From contig OX485806.1 of the NCBI GenBank assembly GCA_950295325.1, positions 48,789,169 to 48,853,168 of the forward strand: 64,000 nt of DNA, in the 5' to 3' direction. Positions 24,321-36,666 of this stretch are shown here, piece after piece. Within the stretch, counting starts at the first letter, position 1. The number at the start of each line of letters is the position of its first letter. The DNA is from Polytrichum commune. Taxonomy: Eukaryota > Streptophyta > Polytrichopsida > Polytrichales > Polytrichaceae. The notes under the pieces were generated by a model. That model had not been told where the DNA came from, did no database searches, and worked only from the letters and a program-made list of their open reading frames with translations. A program made the translations under genes and the position numbers.

Positions 24321-24503
24321 ATTAGCCCGAAATTTACCCGCCTCATTTTTCACAAGTGCACGCACAATATCCACATTTTTTCAGCAACACGAATCACACA
24401 TTGAGGTGTTATATCTATAAAAATAAAAAATAAAAAATAAAAAACATGAAATACATTTATTATTAAACTACACACACACTTCCAATGATAATTTTAATTA
24501 TAG
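24321..24503. other. Junction spacer between the two LINE copies
   Basis: AT-rich sequence with an A-rich run of TAAAAAA-type units at about 24418-24446, possibly the tail of the + strand copy. It runs directly into the 13-bp target duplication of the - strand LINE. Confidence 0.4.
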
Positions 24504-24516
24504 TATCAAACATGAA
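24504..24516. repeat. 13-bp target-site duplication, LINE 3' side
   Basis: TATCAAACATGAA, identical to 37035-37047. The pair brackets the LINE. Confidence 0.75.
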
Positions 24517-24719
24517 GAAAAGAAAAAGAAAAAGTAACGCCCATATATTGTACCGGCGTGAATGCGAGCCCGTTGTCCGAATGCTAAACATGGAGAGCCG
24601 TGTTGTGGCATGGGGAGTTATGCCTCCGTTGGGAGGTGGGCTCTTTTAGTAAAAAGAAAGAAAAGGTAAGTATAGTGTAGGGAGTGTAGTGTAAGGAGTG
24701 GGGGGGGGGGGGTAAGTTT
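24517..24719 (-). other. LINE 3' UTR and T-rich tail
   Basis: From the ORF2 stop the sense strand has a run of 13 C's (24700-24712), about 170 bp without repeats, and ends in CTTTTTCTTTTTC-like sequence at 24517-24536 rather than poly(A). The 13-bp target duplication follows at once. Confidence 0.55.
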
Positions 24720-27700
24720 TTAGGGGGGTGCAACGATGTTTTGTTTGTTATCAAGTTTTCTTTTATTTAATACGAGGTATGTGAGATATTTAATGGCGTT
24801 TTGATGTATGTTTTTCATGAGGATTTTGATAGTGGGTTTTGGGATTTTGAGGTCTTCTAATTTTTTGATGGATTGTTTGTGTATGGCGCCTCTAACTCCT
24901 GCTGTGATGGTTATAAGAGGGTTTGTTTTCCATCCTTTACTTTGTATAGCGCTGATTAATGGGTCGTATTTGGCATGTTTTTGTGTTATGGCTTGTTCTG
25001 GGAATCTGTCATGACAGTACGTGAATTCAATGAATTGGATTGTTCATGTGTGTGAAGGTAGCATGGGTGTTGGGGTGTGGTTAGGAGCTCCTATAATACA
25101 TAGAATGTCGAGTCTTAGTCTAGCGTGACACTGACATCTGGTTTGGGGGCATAGGCATTCAATGAGCCATTTGGGGACTGTTTGTTCTTGGTTGTTGTTG
25201 TTGATATTACCTACGTTTGTTAGTGTGTAGTATCTGGTGTGTTTGCTGGCTTGGAGTGTTTTGGTGATGAGATGTACTGCCTTGTTGTGTCTTGCTATTC
25301 TTAGGCCCTTCAAGTATGGGTGTTCGCACATTGATAGTAAGTGTGGCCATGTGTCTCTTTCGTTTTTGCGGCACAATGTACAGTTTGAATTTTGAAATTT
25401 GAGAGGCTAGAAAATGTTCTTTCTGTGGTTACCCATGTATTGGGCATATCGGAATTTTAGAGTTTGGGTGATTTGGGCGTCCGTTATTTTATTGTTTTTC
25501 CAAAAGTGGTTGGAGAGTTTGTGGTTTATTTGGTCATTGGAGAGCCATTTATCTACATATGGGTGGTTATGGGCCATCCTAATTTCTTGTTTTTCGTGTG
25601 TTTTTGTGATGAATGTGTGCAAGTTTCGAATTGCCCCATTGCGTGTTGTGGTGGGACAACTTTTTAGCCAATAGGGTGTAGCGTGTGCGATGTGTATATG
25701 GGGTGTGGGAGTGAGTTTTTCTTTATTTGTTCCTTCGTTGGCTAGTGTGTCGGCTATTTCATTTCCTTTGATGCCCGTGTGGGCCCATACTTTATGTATA
25801 TGTACTAAGTGTGGTGTTAGGTAAATTTGGTGTATTATGGCGGCTATGAGGATTTTGTCCGGGTGGTGGTATTGTGAGGTTGGGTGTTGTATATGATTAC
25901 TGAGTAGATATATGCTATTAAGGCTATCTGTAAAGATGTGTGTTTCGATTTGTGTGACTTGGATGGTTTTGATTGCTATGAGTATAGCATTTAATTTTGC
26001 TCTGAGTATGTTTTGATATCCTGGTAGTCGTTCTGATATGCGGATGTTTGTGTTGGGGCTATATACTCCTGAACCTGCGATGTCACCCTCTATTTGACCT
26101 TCGGAGTTCTTAGTTGGGGGGATGAATGAGCCATCTATGTACATGCATTGTTGTGGGTGGAATTTGGGGGGGTGTTGGCGGTAGTATTTAGTTGGGAGGT
26201 TTGATTGGGGGATTGTAGGTGGTGGGGGGATGTTTTTTATGGGGGCGTTTTTCCATGTGTTTGAGAATTTAATGTGGTAATTTGGCGTTGTGGGTTTGAT
26301 GGGGAATGTGTCTATGGGTGTGTTGATGGTATGCTCTAGTACCTGTGCGAGTTCTTGTGGGGTTTTTAGGCTTGGTGTGAGGTTGGCGTGGTTATGTATA
26401 CATAGTATTGTTGTGAGTGAGGGTTCTACGTATTGGAAATATTGTGGCCATTCCGGCGTAGGGTTATATAGTATGGTGTGCGAAGGGATGGTTGCGAGGG
26501 TGTGTATGTCGCCACTTGTGGTAAGTGGGATTTGTTGTGTGGTCCAGTCGTTATGATTGATTATGAGTATGGTGATAGTGTTTGAGTCTTCTTTGGCCGC
26601 CATTCTAGCCCAGTGGATGGCTTCGATGGTTGTTTTGTGGTCTATGGGGTAGGCTAGACCTATGCCTTTCCATCTAGAGGTTTGTGCATGTCCTATGGAG
26701 CCAAATATTATGTCGCGGTTATGGGGTGAGTAATATTGTGTGAGTTGTTGAGTGCGTGATTTTGAGGGAATCTATTAATGTTTTGATAATTGTCGGATGT
26801 ATTGTATGGTGCATGTTTTGGGGTTGTATGTTTTTTGGCTTTCTTTTGGGGAGTATGGTTATGTATCTTTGTATTAGCCAGAGTATTTCAGTTTCAAAGT
26901 TTTGGGGTGGGGTTGGAGGGCTTTTGTATTTTGTGAGAAGTGGTGGTAGGAGAATTGGTTCCATAGCCATTGTAGCCTTTCTGTGGTGATGGTGGCCATG
27001 TAGTTTCCTTTTTGGTCATATATGTTGGCTTCGGAGTTTTGTAGTTGGATGGTTGGTTGGTTTACTTGGATGTCTTTATCCGGATTGCATTATTGTATGG
27101 ATAGTTTTAGGTTGGTGATGTGAAGAGGGGGATGTATGAATTTGTTGCTTTTGATTGTATGTGATTGAGGCAGTTAGCGTATGTTTGGGTGGTTAAAAGT
27201 TCGACTTGCTTTGTGTGATGTTGTGTGATACATAGTATGTTATGTTCTAGAAGTATATTATCCGGGTGTAGTAGTTCTACCTCACTTCTCCATTGTTGTA
27301 TGATGCCTTGTGGGGTTTGCCATTGGCAAAGGTAGTTCTTCCTTATTGCGTGTGCACCCCATTTGTTTTTTTTGGTGGAGATCTTTTCTTTTATTATTGT
27401 TTGGATTGTTTGTCCTAGGGGGGGATGTTTACCATGATCTCGTTTTGTGGTGGTGTTTGTTGTATTGGGTTTGTAGAGTTTGTGGGTGGGGTGGGGAATA
27501 TTGTTGTTGCTTGTTGGAGTGCCCCTTTGATGGTTTTAGATATGTGTTTGTATGTGGATTGAAATTCTTTCGGGATGAATATGGCTTTGGTAGTGGGATT
27601 TTGGATTTGTGTTAGTGTGGTGATGCCGTATATGTATAGTTTGTCTAGATATTTTTGGGTTTTGGCTTTCGATACGTCCATTAGGGTGTTATAATTTGGG

Positions 27701-30700
27701 TTGGTTTTTCAAATTCTTTCTAGTGATGTTGCTTTGATGGGAAATGCTTGGTTTGTAGAGTGGATTTGGATTTCATATTCTCTTTCAAGAAGAAAGAGTG
27801 TTCTAGCTATAGGGAATCGTACACATGCTTGTTGTTTGAGTTTGGGAAGATGTCGGGCCCCACCGTACTTGGCCGCTATATGTTTGGTTAGCCCTTGGTA
27901 TATAATGCCTAATTGCCCCGGGTCGTTAAGTGCTTGGATTAGTTGTTGTCCTATGCATCGGATGTAATCGGGTAGTAAGGAGGTTACATTAATGCCAAAG
28001 CTTTCTTGTGGGAGGTGGGTAAGAATGTTGGCCGAGCTTTTGGGGATGTTGCAAATTTCTTTGGTTAGTTTGCTAATGATTTTGCTTAATTTTTTAATAT
28101 CTAGTTTGGAGAATGAGACAACGTAATAGGCTTATGCTATTCGTGGTTTAATGACTGTATTCAAGATTTTATTTTTTATGTGAGGCTAGCCGGTGAGCTA
28201 GTTAGGAGTTGGCTTTGTTGTTTGACTTTCTTCATCGTTATTTCTTTTTGTAGGTTCCATTTGAGTGATGGTGTGAGATTTATTCCTAAATACGTATATC
28301 GTTCGTTTTGGGTGAGGATAGGGAAATTTTAGGAGTTGTAGGTAATATGTTGTGACTGGATATATGCTTTGAAGGTAGTGGGTTTTAGTTTAGATTTATT
28401 ATGACATCCTGTAATGGCACATTTTGACAGGTTGAGGTCCATATGAGACCATTTCGTGAATTTTTGGAGCTTGGTCACTTGTGGTTGAATGTGTAGTATG
28501 TTGTCCGTTATAATAGCCAGGTCATCCGCATATGCGGTTGTGGTGCATGTGGCAAGGGATGTGTTGAAGTGGTAACCTATGTTGTCTTTCTCGAGCCATC
28601 TTAGTAGTGATTCGAGAAAAATCATAAAAAGATACGGGCTAAGGACGTCCCCTTGTATTGTCCCTCGGCTTATTTCTATTAGGAGCGTCGTGCCAAAATG
28701 ACTCTTGGTGAAGGATGTGGTGGAATTTGTGTAGATATTTCCTACGATTTCTACCGCGTCTAATGGGTAGCTTAGGTCCTCCATGGTGACTAGGAGTCTT
28801 GCGTGGTCTATAGAGCCGAAGGCATTTCTAAAGTCTATATATGTTAGGTATATGTATTTTGTGGTTAGTCTTACGTCTTCTAAGGTTGCTATAATCGTTT
28901 GAATTTGTCTCGAGGTGTTACGTTGTGGTCGAAAATCTTCTTGGCTAAAGTGTAGTAATCTATGTTTTTCTCTGTAACTTGTTAGGAGTGATGTTAGTAT
29001 GTTAGTGTATAATTTGTAGATTGTATTGGTTAGTGAGATTGATTTATAGTTGGATATGTGGGTGGGGTCGTCCTTCTTGTGTAATAAGATGGTTTTACTA
29101 TGTTTCCAATATTGCGGGATCGTTTTTTGTTTCTAACAATGTTTGAAAAATAGATATAGGAGGTTCTGCCATTGTGTTGGTAGTGTTTTAATGATATCAT
29201 TTGGGACATTGTCTGGGCCCGGGGCTTTCCCTTTTGTTAGGCGTTTGACGCAACAATCGTAGACCTCTCTAGTGAATTGGTTACTTATTTGTGTATTAGG
29301 GTTGTTTCTTTTCTCTAGGATGATTCCTTGATGTTAGTACCATGGGTATTTTCATACTGCACATATGCACGTACTAGGGTGGTCCGTAGTGTCCTCACAT
29401 AGGGGGGTTTGTCTTTGGAATGAGGTTTGTTGGGTATGGTATATCTTCCTGGCTATCTCGGCGGGTTTGGTGAAGATTTGGCCTTGGGGATTTTGTATAC
29501 AATCAAGTGTGTTAGTGATTGTTGGATGAAATATTTTTTTGTGGATTATTTTGGGTTTAGTGTTTAGTAGGTTTGTATATTTGTCAATGGTTGTTTTGCA
29601 GTTAAGTAAAGTTTGTTTGGTTATGATTTTGTGGACTTCTATCTTCGCGTTTTTTCCTATGGTGGCTAGCTGCGCAATCCATGTGTGTATGTTTGTGGGG
29701 TAGGGGGCTGGTGGTGGAATATTGGGGTTTCGTATTAGTTGAAGATTTTTTATATCTGAGTGATTGTGTAGTTGTGTGTGAGGGTAGTGACATGCGGCTC
29801 TTATAGCTTTCCAGGTGTTGTGGTATATTTTCAATTGATGCTTCCATTTTATCTGTTGGGTCCTGGGAATGAATCATCCTTGGGGTTTTACCCTATTTGG
29901 TAGTGGTGGGGTGGGTGTGACATGCATGTATGTTCTATGCATTGACTGAGGGAGTTGGTAATTTCTTGGAGTTTGAGTTGTGCGTCTTCCCATTGTGTGA
30001 CAGCAAGATGTTCTTGTTGGAGTATTTGTGTGAGGTTTTCTATTGCTATATTTTATTTTCCTATAAAGGTTGTTTGTTGGTTTTTGAGGTTGTTAAGGGG
30101 TATGGAATATTTAATTCGTGGGATGTTTATGGGGGTGGTGGTTTCTTTTATGACTATTATATTGGGGGCTAGTTGTAGTTGGACCGGATAGTGATCCGAG
30201 TTTTGATTTAAGTTGGTTAACGTGTGGCTATGAAGATTGGTGATATTGTGATCGTTGGTGTAGAAGCCATATATATGGCTAGTTGATGTATAGTTGTGGC
30301 CTCCTTGCCTTGTGAAGTTTACTGGGTTATGGACCACTTTGAGTCCGTTGTTTTGTATGAAGCATGCTCATTCTTGGTCATCCGTATTAGGCGGGGTTGT
30401 AGTGTTATTATTGGTTCTTCCTTGTAGTAATATGTCACGGTTAAAGTCTCCGGCTAATATGATGGTATATTTGGGGTGTTGTAGTATAATATTTTGAATT
30501 TGGTTTTGGATTTTGGGTATTAGGTACTCGTCTTCTAAGTGTGATGGCATGTACATGTTTAGGATGATTAGCGGTGTTAGTGGTTTGTTATTGATTATTA
30601 TGGCTTGTAGGTAGGGTGAGATGAAGCTTGGGGTTGGTACTTTGGTGATGTTTTCGTTTGTGTATATTGATTTTGGTATCATGGCTAGGATGCCACCTCC

Positions 30701-31273
30701 AGCTTGTGTGGGGCCCGCATATTTATTATGTTTTTGTGATGTGGTGTTGGAGTTGTTGTATATGATTTTGTATTCTTTTAGTTGGCGGTCTATGTATGAT
30801 GTGGATTTTGTTTTTGGGATTTTGGTTTCCTGGATGAGTATAATGTGAGGATTGTTGTGTAGTGTTTGGATGAGCTCTTGGATACCAAGTAGGCTAGAGT
30901 TAATACATCCGGTGTTCCAAGTGATTATTTTTAGGGTTTGAGTGGTTAGGTTGTTTGGCCTGGTGTGTATGTGTGGGGTATCATAGTTAGGTATATGGGT
31001 GTTGGGTTGGTATCATGTTATTTTGTGGGTGCATTTAGTTAGTTCTTGTACTATTTTATTTGGGAGGTGGGGTATTTCGTTTTGTAGGTTTTCTGCGGTT
31101 ATGGGTACTCCCTTAGCGATTTTGTCATTGATGATGGAATAAGCTTGTGGTATGATGGTTATTTTTGGGGTATGTAGGTTAGTTTCGTATGATATGTGTG
31201 GGTGTGTATTCATTAGCATTTTTTGTAGTCGTCTTAGGATGGTTAAGTATCTTGGATCAAGTTTGTTAGTCAT
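24720..31273 (-). pseudogene. LINE ORF2: endonuclease, reverse transcriptase, RNase H, zinc finger
   Basis: ATG at 31273 (MTNKLDPRYLTI). APE-type endonuclease about 30930-30150: WNTGCINSS, LIQETKI, LAGDFNRD (GDFN at 30440-30451), NSDHYPV (SDH at 30191-30199). Reverse transcriptase about 29270-28380: KGKAPGPDNVP, TYIDFRNAFGSIDHA, GTIQGDVLSPYLF, AYADDLAII (YADD at 28521-28532). RNase H about 26150-25690: YIDGSF, IFTDSLNS, WAHTGIKGNEIAD; the catalytic Glu in the RAxLNAI motif is Lys (25995-25997). Then CTLCRKN...LLSMCEHPYLKGL, a zinc-finger-like block (25375-25280), and a basic C-terminal block ending near VLNKRKLDN. At about 2180 codons it is much longer than most LINE ORF2s. Stops at 31013, 30368, 28329 and 25407 and frameshifts inactivate it. 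Confidence 0.88.
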
Positions 31274-31693
31274 TTTTTTATTACATATTTGTGTTAGTGG
31301 GCTATATGTTATGATAAGGGCATATATTTGGTGGTGTGTGGGGTAGTTTGAGAGGAGTGATGAGTGGTTGTTTAGGTGTGTTAATTCTTGGGAGTCGGGA
31401 GTGTTTTGGGGGTTGGGGGTGTTTTTGTTTAAGTAGGGTTCAAATAGCTTTTCAAGGTGGGCGTATTGAGGTTTGAGTGTTAGGGTATTTGGTATAAAGT
31501 ATTGTTTTTGTCTTTGTGTGTATTCTTTGGGAAGGTTTTTGAGGATGGTTGAGAGCGGCCCCGGGTTTAGTTCAATGTCTCCTTGGAGGAGTATGAGTGT
31601 AGAGTTGTTCCAAGTGTAATATGTTATGGTTTTAATTTTTGGTTTTTTGTGGCGTGTGTGTGTTATGTAGTAAATGTTGCCTATATTATTATA

Positions 31694-34600
31694 TTAATGG
31701 GGATGATTGTGTAGGTTGTGTTGTTGTGATTTGTGTATAGGTTGTTGTTTATGTGGTGGTGGTGGTTGTGTGTGTGAGGTAGTCTTTCTATGGTTACATT
31801 GGTGGGTGTTGTGTATGTGTGGTGTATATATTGTGGTATTGTGTGGTCTATGGGTGTAATGGGGATTATGGATGTATGCGGTGGGTATATGGGTTATGTA
31901 AGTTATGGTGTGGATTAATATATTTGGGGTGGAGGGTTTTCTTAGTGTTGTGTATTGTGTATGGTATTGTGTATGGTGCCCTCGGTATGGTATGTGTGTT
32001 TGTTGATCTAAGTTCTTAAGGGGGGATATGTGATTGGTCATATTTGGTGTGAGTCTTGTGTGATGGATTGTGTATGTTGGAGGCTCATTTCGTGGAGTAG
32101 TATTATGGGTGCGAGTGTAGGGCGCATGCTTGTTGTGGAATGCATGGCGTTTGTGGTTGGTGGTGGTGATAAGGTTTAGCCCTAGGGGGAGTGATAGGTT
32201 AGGTGATATTATTTTTTGTAAGTGGGAATGTGATTTTGTGTAGGGTTTTGATAAGGATTTGCGGGGTAGTTCTTTTATGAATTTATGGCGAGTTGATTGG
32301 TGAAGTATGGTGGTAGTGTTGTTGGTGGTTTTATACAGTAATTTTAGTATGTATTTGTAAATTTTTCCATGGAGGTAGTATGTTGGAGGGTAGGTAATAT
32401 ATAGGAGCCCTATGGTGGGGGATGTTTGTGATATGTTAGTTGTTGTTGTGGTGTGGGGATGGTATTTATTTCGACATCTTATGTTTGGTTGTGTGGGCCT
32501 TGTGTGTTGGTTTATATTGATTGGTGGCCCACTTTGGAGAGTAAACTTATAGGTGTGAGGGTAGGTAATATGCTTGTTATGGCGTATGTGACTTTCTTGG
32601 TGGGTGGTGGTGATATACCTTAGCCATATGAGGAGTGTGAGGCTAGGTGGTATTATTTTTTGAAGGTGGAGTTGTGGTACGATTTTATGGGGTTTTGCTT
32701 TTAGTGGGTTACGATGGCTTGATTGGTGTAGTGTGGTGTGGGTGTCTTTGGAGGGCATATATACTAGTTTTAGTGTGTATTTGCAGTTTTTACCATAGAG
32801 GGAGTATGTGAGAGGGGAGACGATGTATAAAAGCCCTTGAGGAGGGGATGGGAGTTGAGACTCTTTATTGTATAATAATATCAAAACATAACATATAAGG
32901 TAGAGAGGCCATTTGTGGTATGCTATGTGGGCACTATCCATTAAATGGGTGAGGTCCTTGGTGGTACATTTGTGGGTTGCCTTGAAAGCCTGGGGGGGGG
33001 GGGGGCTTGGAGTGGTAGGGTGGGGGGCGGTCATGTGGGGTCCAAGTGGCGGTGGTGGGGCGGTTCGGTGCATTATGTCCGGCACGGCGGTGGAGAGGCC
33101 GGTGATGAAGCTTTGCATGCGGATATTTGATTGTTGAAATTCATGGGTTATTGTGCCAAGTAGCGCGTGTAGGTTGGTGAAGTGGTTGGTGATGGTTGTT
33201 GTGGTAGCTTCATGCTTCCTATCCATGTGATTGTTTATTGTTGTGGAGAGTGAGCCAAACCTCTCGTCTAGCTTATCTTCAAATTCTTTCATGGTTTTGG
33301 TGAGATACCTCTCAGTGATGAGTGGGTTGAGGTTGGTGGCGTTCCCCATAGCTTGTATTTTGTCTGCGATGGCCTCACGTGCGGGGGCTTGTGCGAGGCG
33401 GATCGCCGTTTTGTTGGGGTCCGATCCATCAATACTCCCGCGGTGTGGGATGAAATCTATCCGTCGTCCAAGGATGAAGGTTGACTTGTGAATCCACTCC
33501 GTGTAGACCGCGGTGTTGAGACATTGAATATGACACCAACCCGCTTGTTTGTTGGTGGTGTCTTGGTTGGTGTTGCCAATGCTAATGCCCATGATGTTGT
33601 CCGCGCCGAAAAGTTGCTTGATCACCTTCGTGATGGTGGTTTGTGACTATCTTTGGGGAAGGTTATTGGCGACAAGTGTTGTGCTAATTCGGAGCTCCGA
33701 GGGATTGCCGACGCTCCGGTCTCGGGTGATGCTCACTTGTAGCCGCTCATTGTTGTAGGCAAGTCCTTCCTTAAGTACTATGTCTCTAGCCTCCTCCGTG
33801 GTAAGAGTAAAAAAAGAAAAGTTCTTATTTATCTCTGGTTTGGCTAGTCCCATAAACTCATGTTGGTGTCCGTTGTAGTAACTCTCTTGGACTAGGGATT
33901 CAAAGATGGTAAATGCATGCTCGTGACGAATATTTTCACTTTTGAGGTGTAACCTAAGGTTACGGGCCTTGGTGGCTAGTTCATATCATTTTTCTACTTT
34001 GCCTATAGTCCTCTCACCATCCTCCATTTTCATAACAAATGCTCTATGGCCTCTAAGTAATGCCATCCATCTTGTTGGGGGTTTTTGAGATGTACCTTAA
34101 TAAATCCAACCCAATTCTTGGTGACGGCATGGATCCCTATGTCAATCGGGTTGGAGTAGGTGGAGCCGAGGGGGATGTCCATTTGGCGTAGCCGTTCGAG
34201 ACATGCTCCTCTTGCTTCTTGTCAGCTCATGCTCTTGAAGCCTTGGTCGTAGCGGATTGTGACGTGAAAGCCTTCGGATAAACCGGTCATGGGATCAACT
34301 CTCTCATGTCTTGGGATTTGTGTGAAGTGGAGGTAGTGGCTGGGGACCGCATCCGGTCTCTCATTTGGATAACATGTTTGTGGAACTCTCGGGAATGTCC
34401 GTCTAATGGACTTGAAGTCGATGACTTCATTCGGGGGGGTCCCTTACTTCTCAAATTCATCATTGGTACGAGTTTCAAGGATGATCTCCTTACCGTTTTG
34501 TGTAGCAATTGCTTCATGTATGGAGAAGCCTAACCACATTTTTGAAACAATGTCGATGCTAGGGATGGCCTCCCGCGTGTGTTGGGGGTTGCTTGTTTCG

Positions 34601-35237
34601 GAGTTCTGTGCATGTCTCCCTACTCCACTTCTCCTCCGTTTGGCACTTTGGGTGTCGTTCGTGGTCTCCTTCCTAGGACTTTTGTGTGTGTGTGTGTTGG
34701 AGGTGTTGCATCGACAATGTTGAAGGTGTCCAATCGATCTAACGATGTGGCGGCTTGGTTGAGGGCCATATACTCGTCTTATGATGTTGATATTTGGAGC
34801 AAGCTCCCGCCATGTTCAGGTGAGACATTTTCTAGCTGCATGTCAATTTCTACATCATGATAGGGAGTGGTGTGCCCTTTAAGAATGGATGGGTGGCTGG
34901 TTGGAGGGGTGGTGTTCTCTTCTGCTTCATCTTCACTGTATGTTTGGATGAGAGTTCGCCTCCTGGTGGTGCTCCTTGTGTTGGTGCCGCTCTTGGGCCT
35001 ACTGGCGCTCCCGATCCCGATCCTGGTGGTCGCTCCGTCCTTCTCTTTCGAGGCAGCCACCATCTCGGCGTCGGTGAAGGCGTCCGCTGCCGCTAGAGCC
35101 TCTGCTCCGGTGCTGGGCCTGTGGCCGCTCCTGTGCCGCATTACGCTTGCTGGTTCGCCGTAGCTCCTTGTGGCTCCGCTTGCATGCCCGTGTGGTGAAG
35201 CTCTTGTTCTTGAAACCTGCATATTGGTGCCGCTCAT
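31694..35237 (-). pseudogene. LINE ORF1, decayed, with internal duplication
   Basis: A possible start is the ATG at 35237; MQLENVSP lies at 34841. A conserved block CLERLRQMDIPLG...DIGIHAVTKNWVGFIKVHL (about 34220-34080) and LQVSITRD...NPSELRISTTLV (about 33740-33660) are shared with the + strand copy, as is RRIDFIPHRGSIDG with a following coiled-coil-like segment (about 33470-33130). A Pro-rich linker follows at about 33060-32960. From 32850 to about 31990 a 430-bp unit is present twice. No zinc knuckle is obvious. The 643-codon open frame at 31694-33625 is long partly because the strand is poor in T. Confidence 0.65.
31990..32850 (-). repeat. Tandem duplication of a 430-bp unit in the LINE
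   Basis: Translated in one frame, LLYIVSPLTYSLYGKNCKYT...LHLQKIIPPSL is followed about 143 residues later by LLYITYPPTYYLHGKIYKYI...SHLQKIISPNL. At DNA level, TATAAAAGCCC (32826) and TATAGGAGCCC (32399) mark equivalent points. The copies are clearly diverged, so the duplication is not recent. Confidence 0.7.
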
Positions 35238-35315
35238 GCTGCGCTGCCTAATTCTAACATCCGGTGTTAATTCTGGGTTGTTCTCTCCTGGAGTTTTGTG
35301 GATCAGCTTGGTGGT

Positions 35316-35418
35316 GGGAGGATCTGTGTGTGTGGCCATGTTGGAGGGTGGGAGGATCTGTGTGTGTGGCCATGTTGGAGGGTGGGAGGATCTGTGTGTG
35401 TGGCCATGTTGGAGGGTG
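35316..35418 (-). repeat. Minisatellite, 34-bp period, 3 copies, in LINE leader
   Basis: Three nearly identical units each containing GGAGGATCTG, GTGTGTGTGGCC and ATGTTGGAGG (on the + strand). It lies between the LINE 5' end and ORF1. Confidence 0.85.
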
Positions 35419-36643
35419 GGGAGGAGAGAGAGAGATTGGTGAGGGAGAGATTGTTGAGGGAGGTTGTGGGGTGTGTGGGTATTTGTTGGTTTGAGGGGGG
35501 CTGTTGTTGGTAAGGGTGACGCTTGTAGGTGGGTTGGATAGCTTGAGGAGTTTGGTGGCGGTTTTCTGGGTTTGGGGAGTGGGCTGGCTTGGGTGACTTG
35601 TATCTGTGTGTGCATTCTTGGGCTGGCAAAGGGAGGGGGCTGAATGTAGTATCGGTGTTGTCAGGAGTGGGATCGTGCTGTGGTCGTGTATGTAGGGTAG
35701 TTTGGCGATTGGTTTTTTTTTTGGGGGGGGGGCTATGTCGAGGTGTGCGCTATTCGGAGGTGGGCGTTTGCTGTGAAGGGTCTGGAGGTCGGCGCTTTTT
35801 GGAGTCAGGGTAGGGGATTTCTGTTCTTGGGGGGGGGGCGATTGTGGGCGCCTTGGGTGGGTGTGGGGAGGTTGTGGGTGTGGGTGTCTGTGCGGCAGAT
35901 GGAGGGGGCTAAATGGGGTGTTTGGGTTGTCGGGATTAAGATCGTGTCTGGGTCGTGTGCGGTGTGTAGTCTGGCTAGCGGGTTTTTGAGGGTGTCGGGG
36001 TCGGAGTGTGAGCTGGTCGATGGTGGGTAGTTGCTGGAGAGGGTCAGGGGGTCGGCGGATTTTGGGTTTAGGATTGGGAAGTTCTGTGCTTAGGGTGGGT
36101 GGGTGTGGGTGCATTGTGTGGGTGTGTGGGGGTTGCTGGTGCAGAGGTGGAGGCTGTGTATGTGGAGGTCGGCGGCGGCGGCGTCGGCTTGTCGAAGGTA
36201 AGCCTATAGGTAGTGTGAATTTTTTGTGTGTGAGTTTTGTTGGAGTGTGTATTTCTTTGATGGTAGGTGCAATTTTTTGGACTTACTGTTGTGTGCTTTG
36301 GGTGGTGTTGTGTGGGTGGCGCTGGCGGCTGGAGCGCGTGTGGAGTGCTCCCGGCTAGTGGGAGCAGATCTGTGTGGGAGGCTGCTGGTTGTAGTGTGTA
36401 GTATGGCAGTGTAGGGTATTGAATGAGTGAGAGGGATGGTATTGGTAGTTTGCACTTGATGGTAGTTTGTGTGAGGAATGAGTAACTTAGCAATGTTGGT
36501 AGGCATTGTAGTGAGTGTGTTCTTTGTGGGTGTGTTGAGGGTTTGGGATTTGTTGGTAGGGCGGTGAGGTGTGTGTGAACACACAGGAGGGTGGTGCTTA
36601 TGAGCACCCATTTTGTAAGGAAAGGCAGAGCCTTACGATGAAG

Positions 36644-36666
36644 TGTTGATGTTGATGTTGATGTTG
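36644..36666 (-). repeat. TGATGT hexanucleotide run in LINE leader
   Basis: Four TGATGT-type units on the + strand (CAACAT on the LINE sense strand). A small hairpin (GTAAGG ... CCTTAC) lies next to it at 36615-36638. Confidence 0.7.

Noticed and set aside
31694-32950. The C-terminal half of a 643-codon open frame as a real protein
   Set aside because: Thr/His/Pro/Asn-rich, lies in the duplicated A/C-rich unit; the length is expected from lack of T. Kept only as part of the LINE.
35254-36114. 286-codon Pro/His-rich frame in the LINE leader
   Set aside because: Overlaps other open frames on both strands and contains the 34-bp minisatellite; no domain.
32913-36414. Gly/Trp/Cys-rich + strand frames across the LINE
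   Set aside because: Antisense shadows of the G-rich complement of the LINE.
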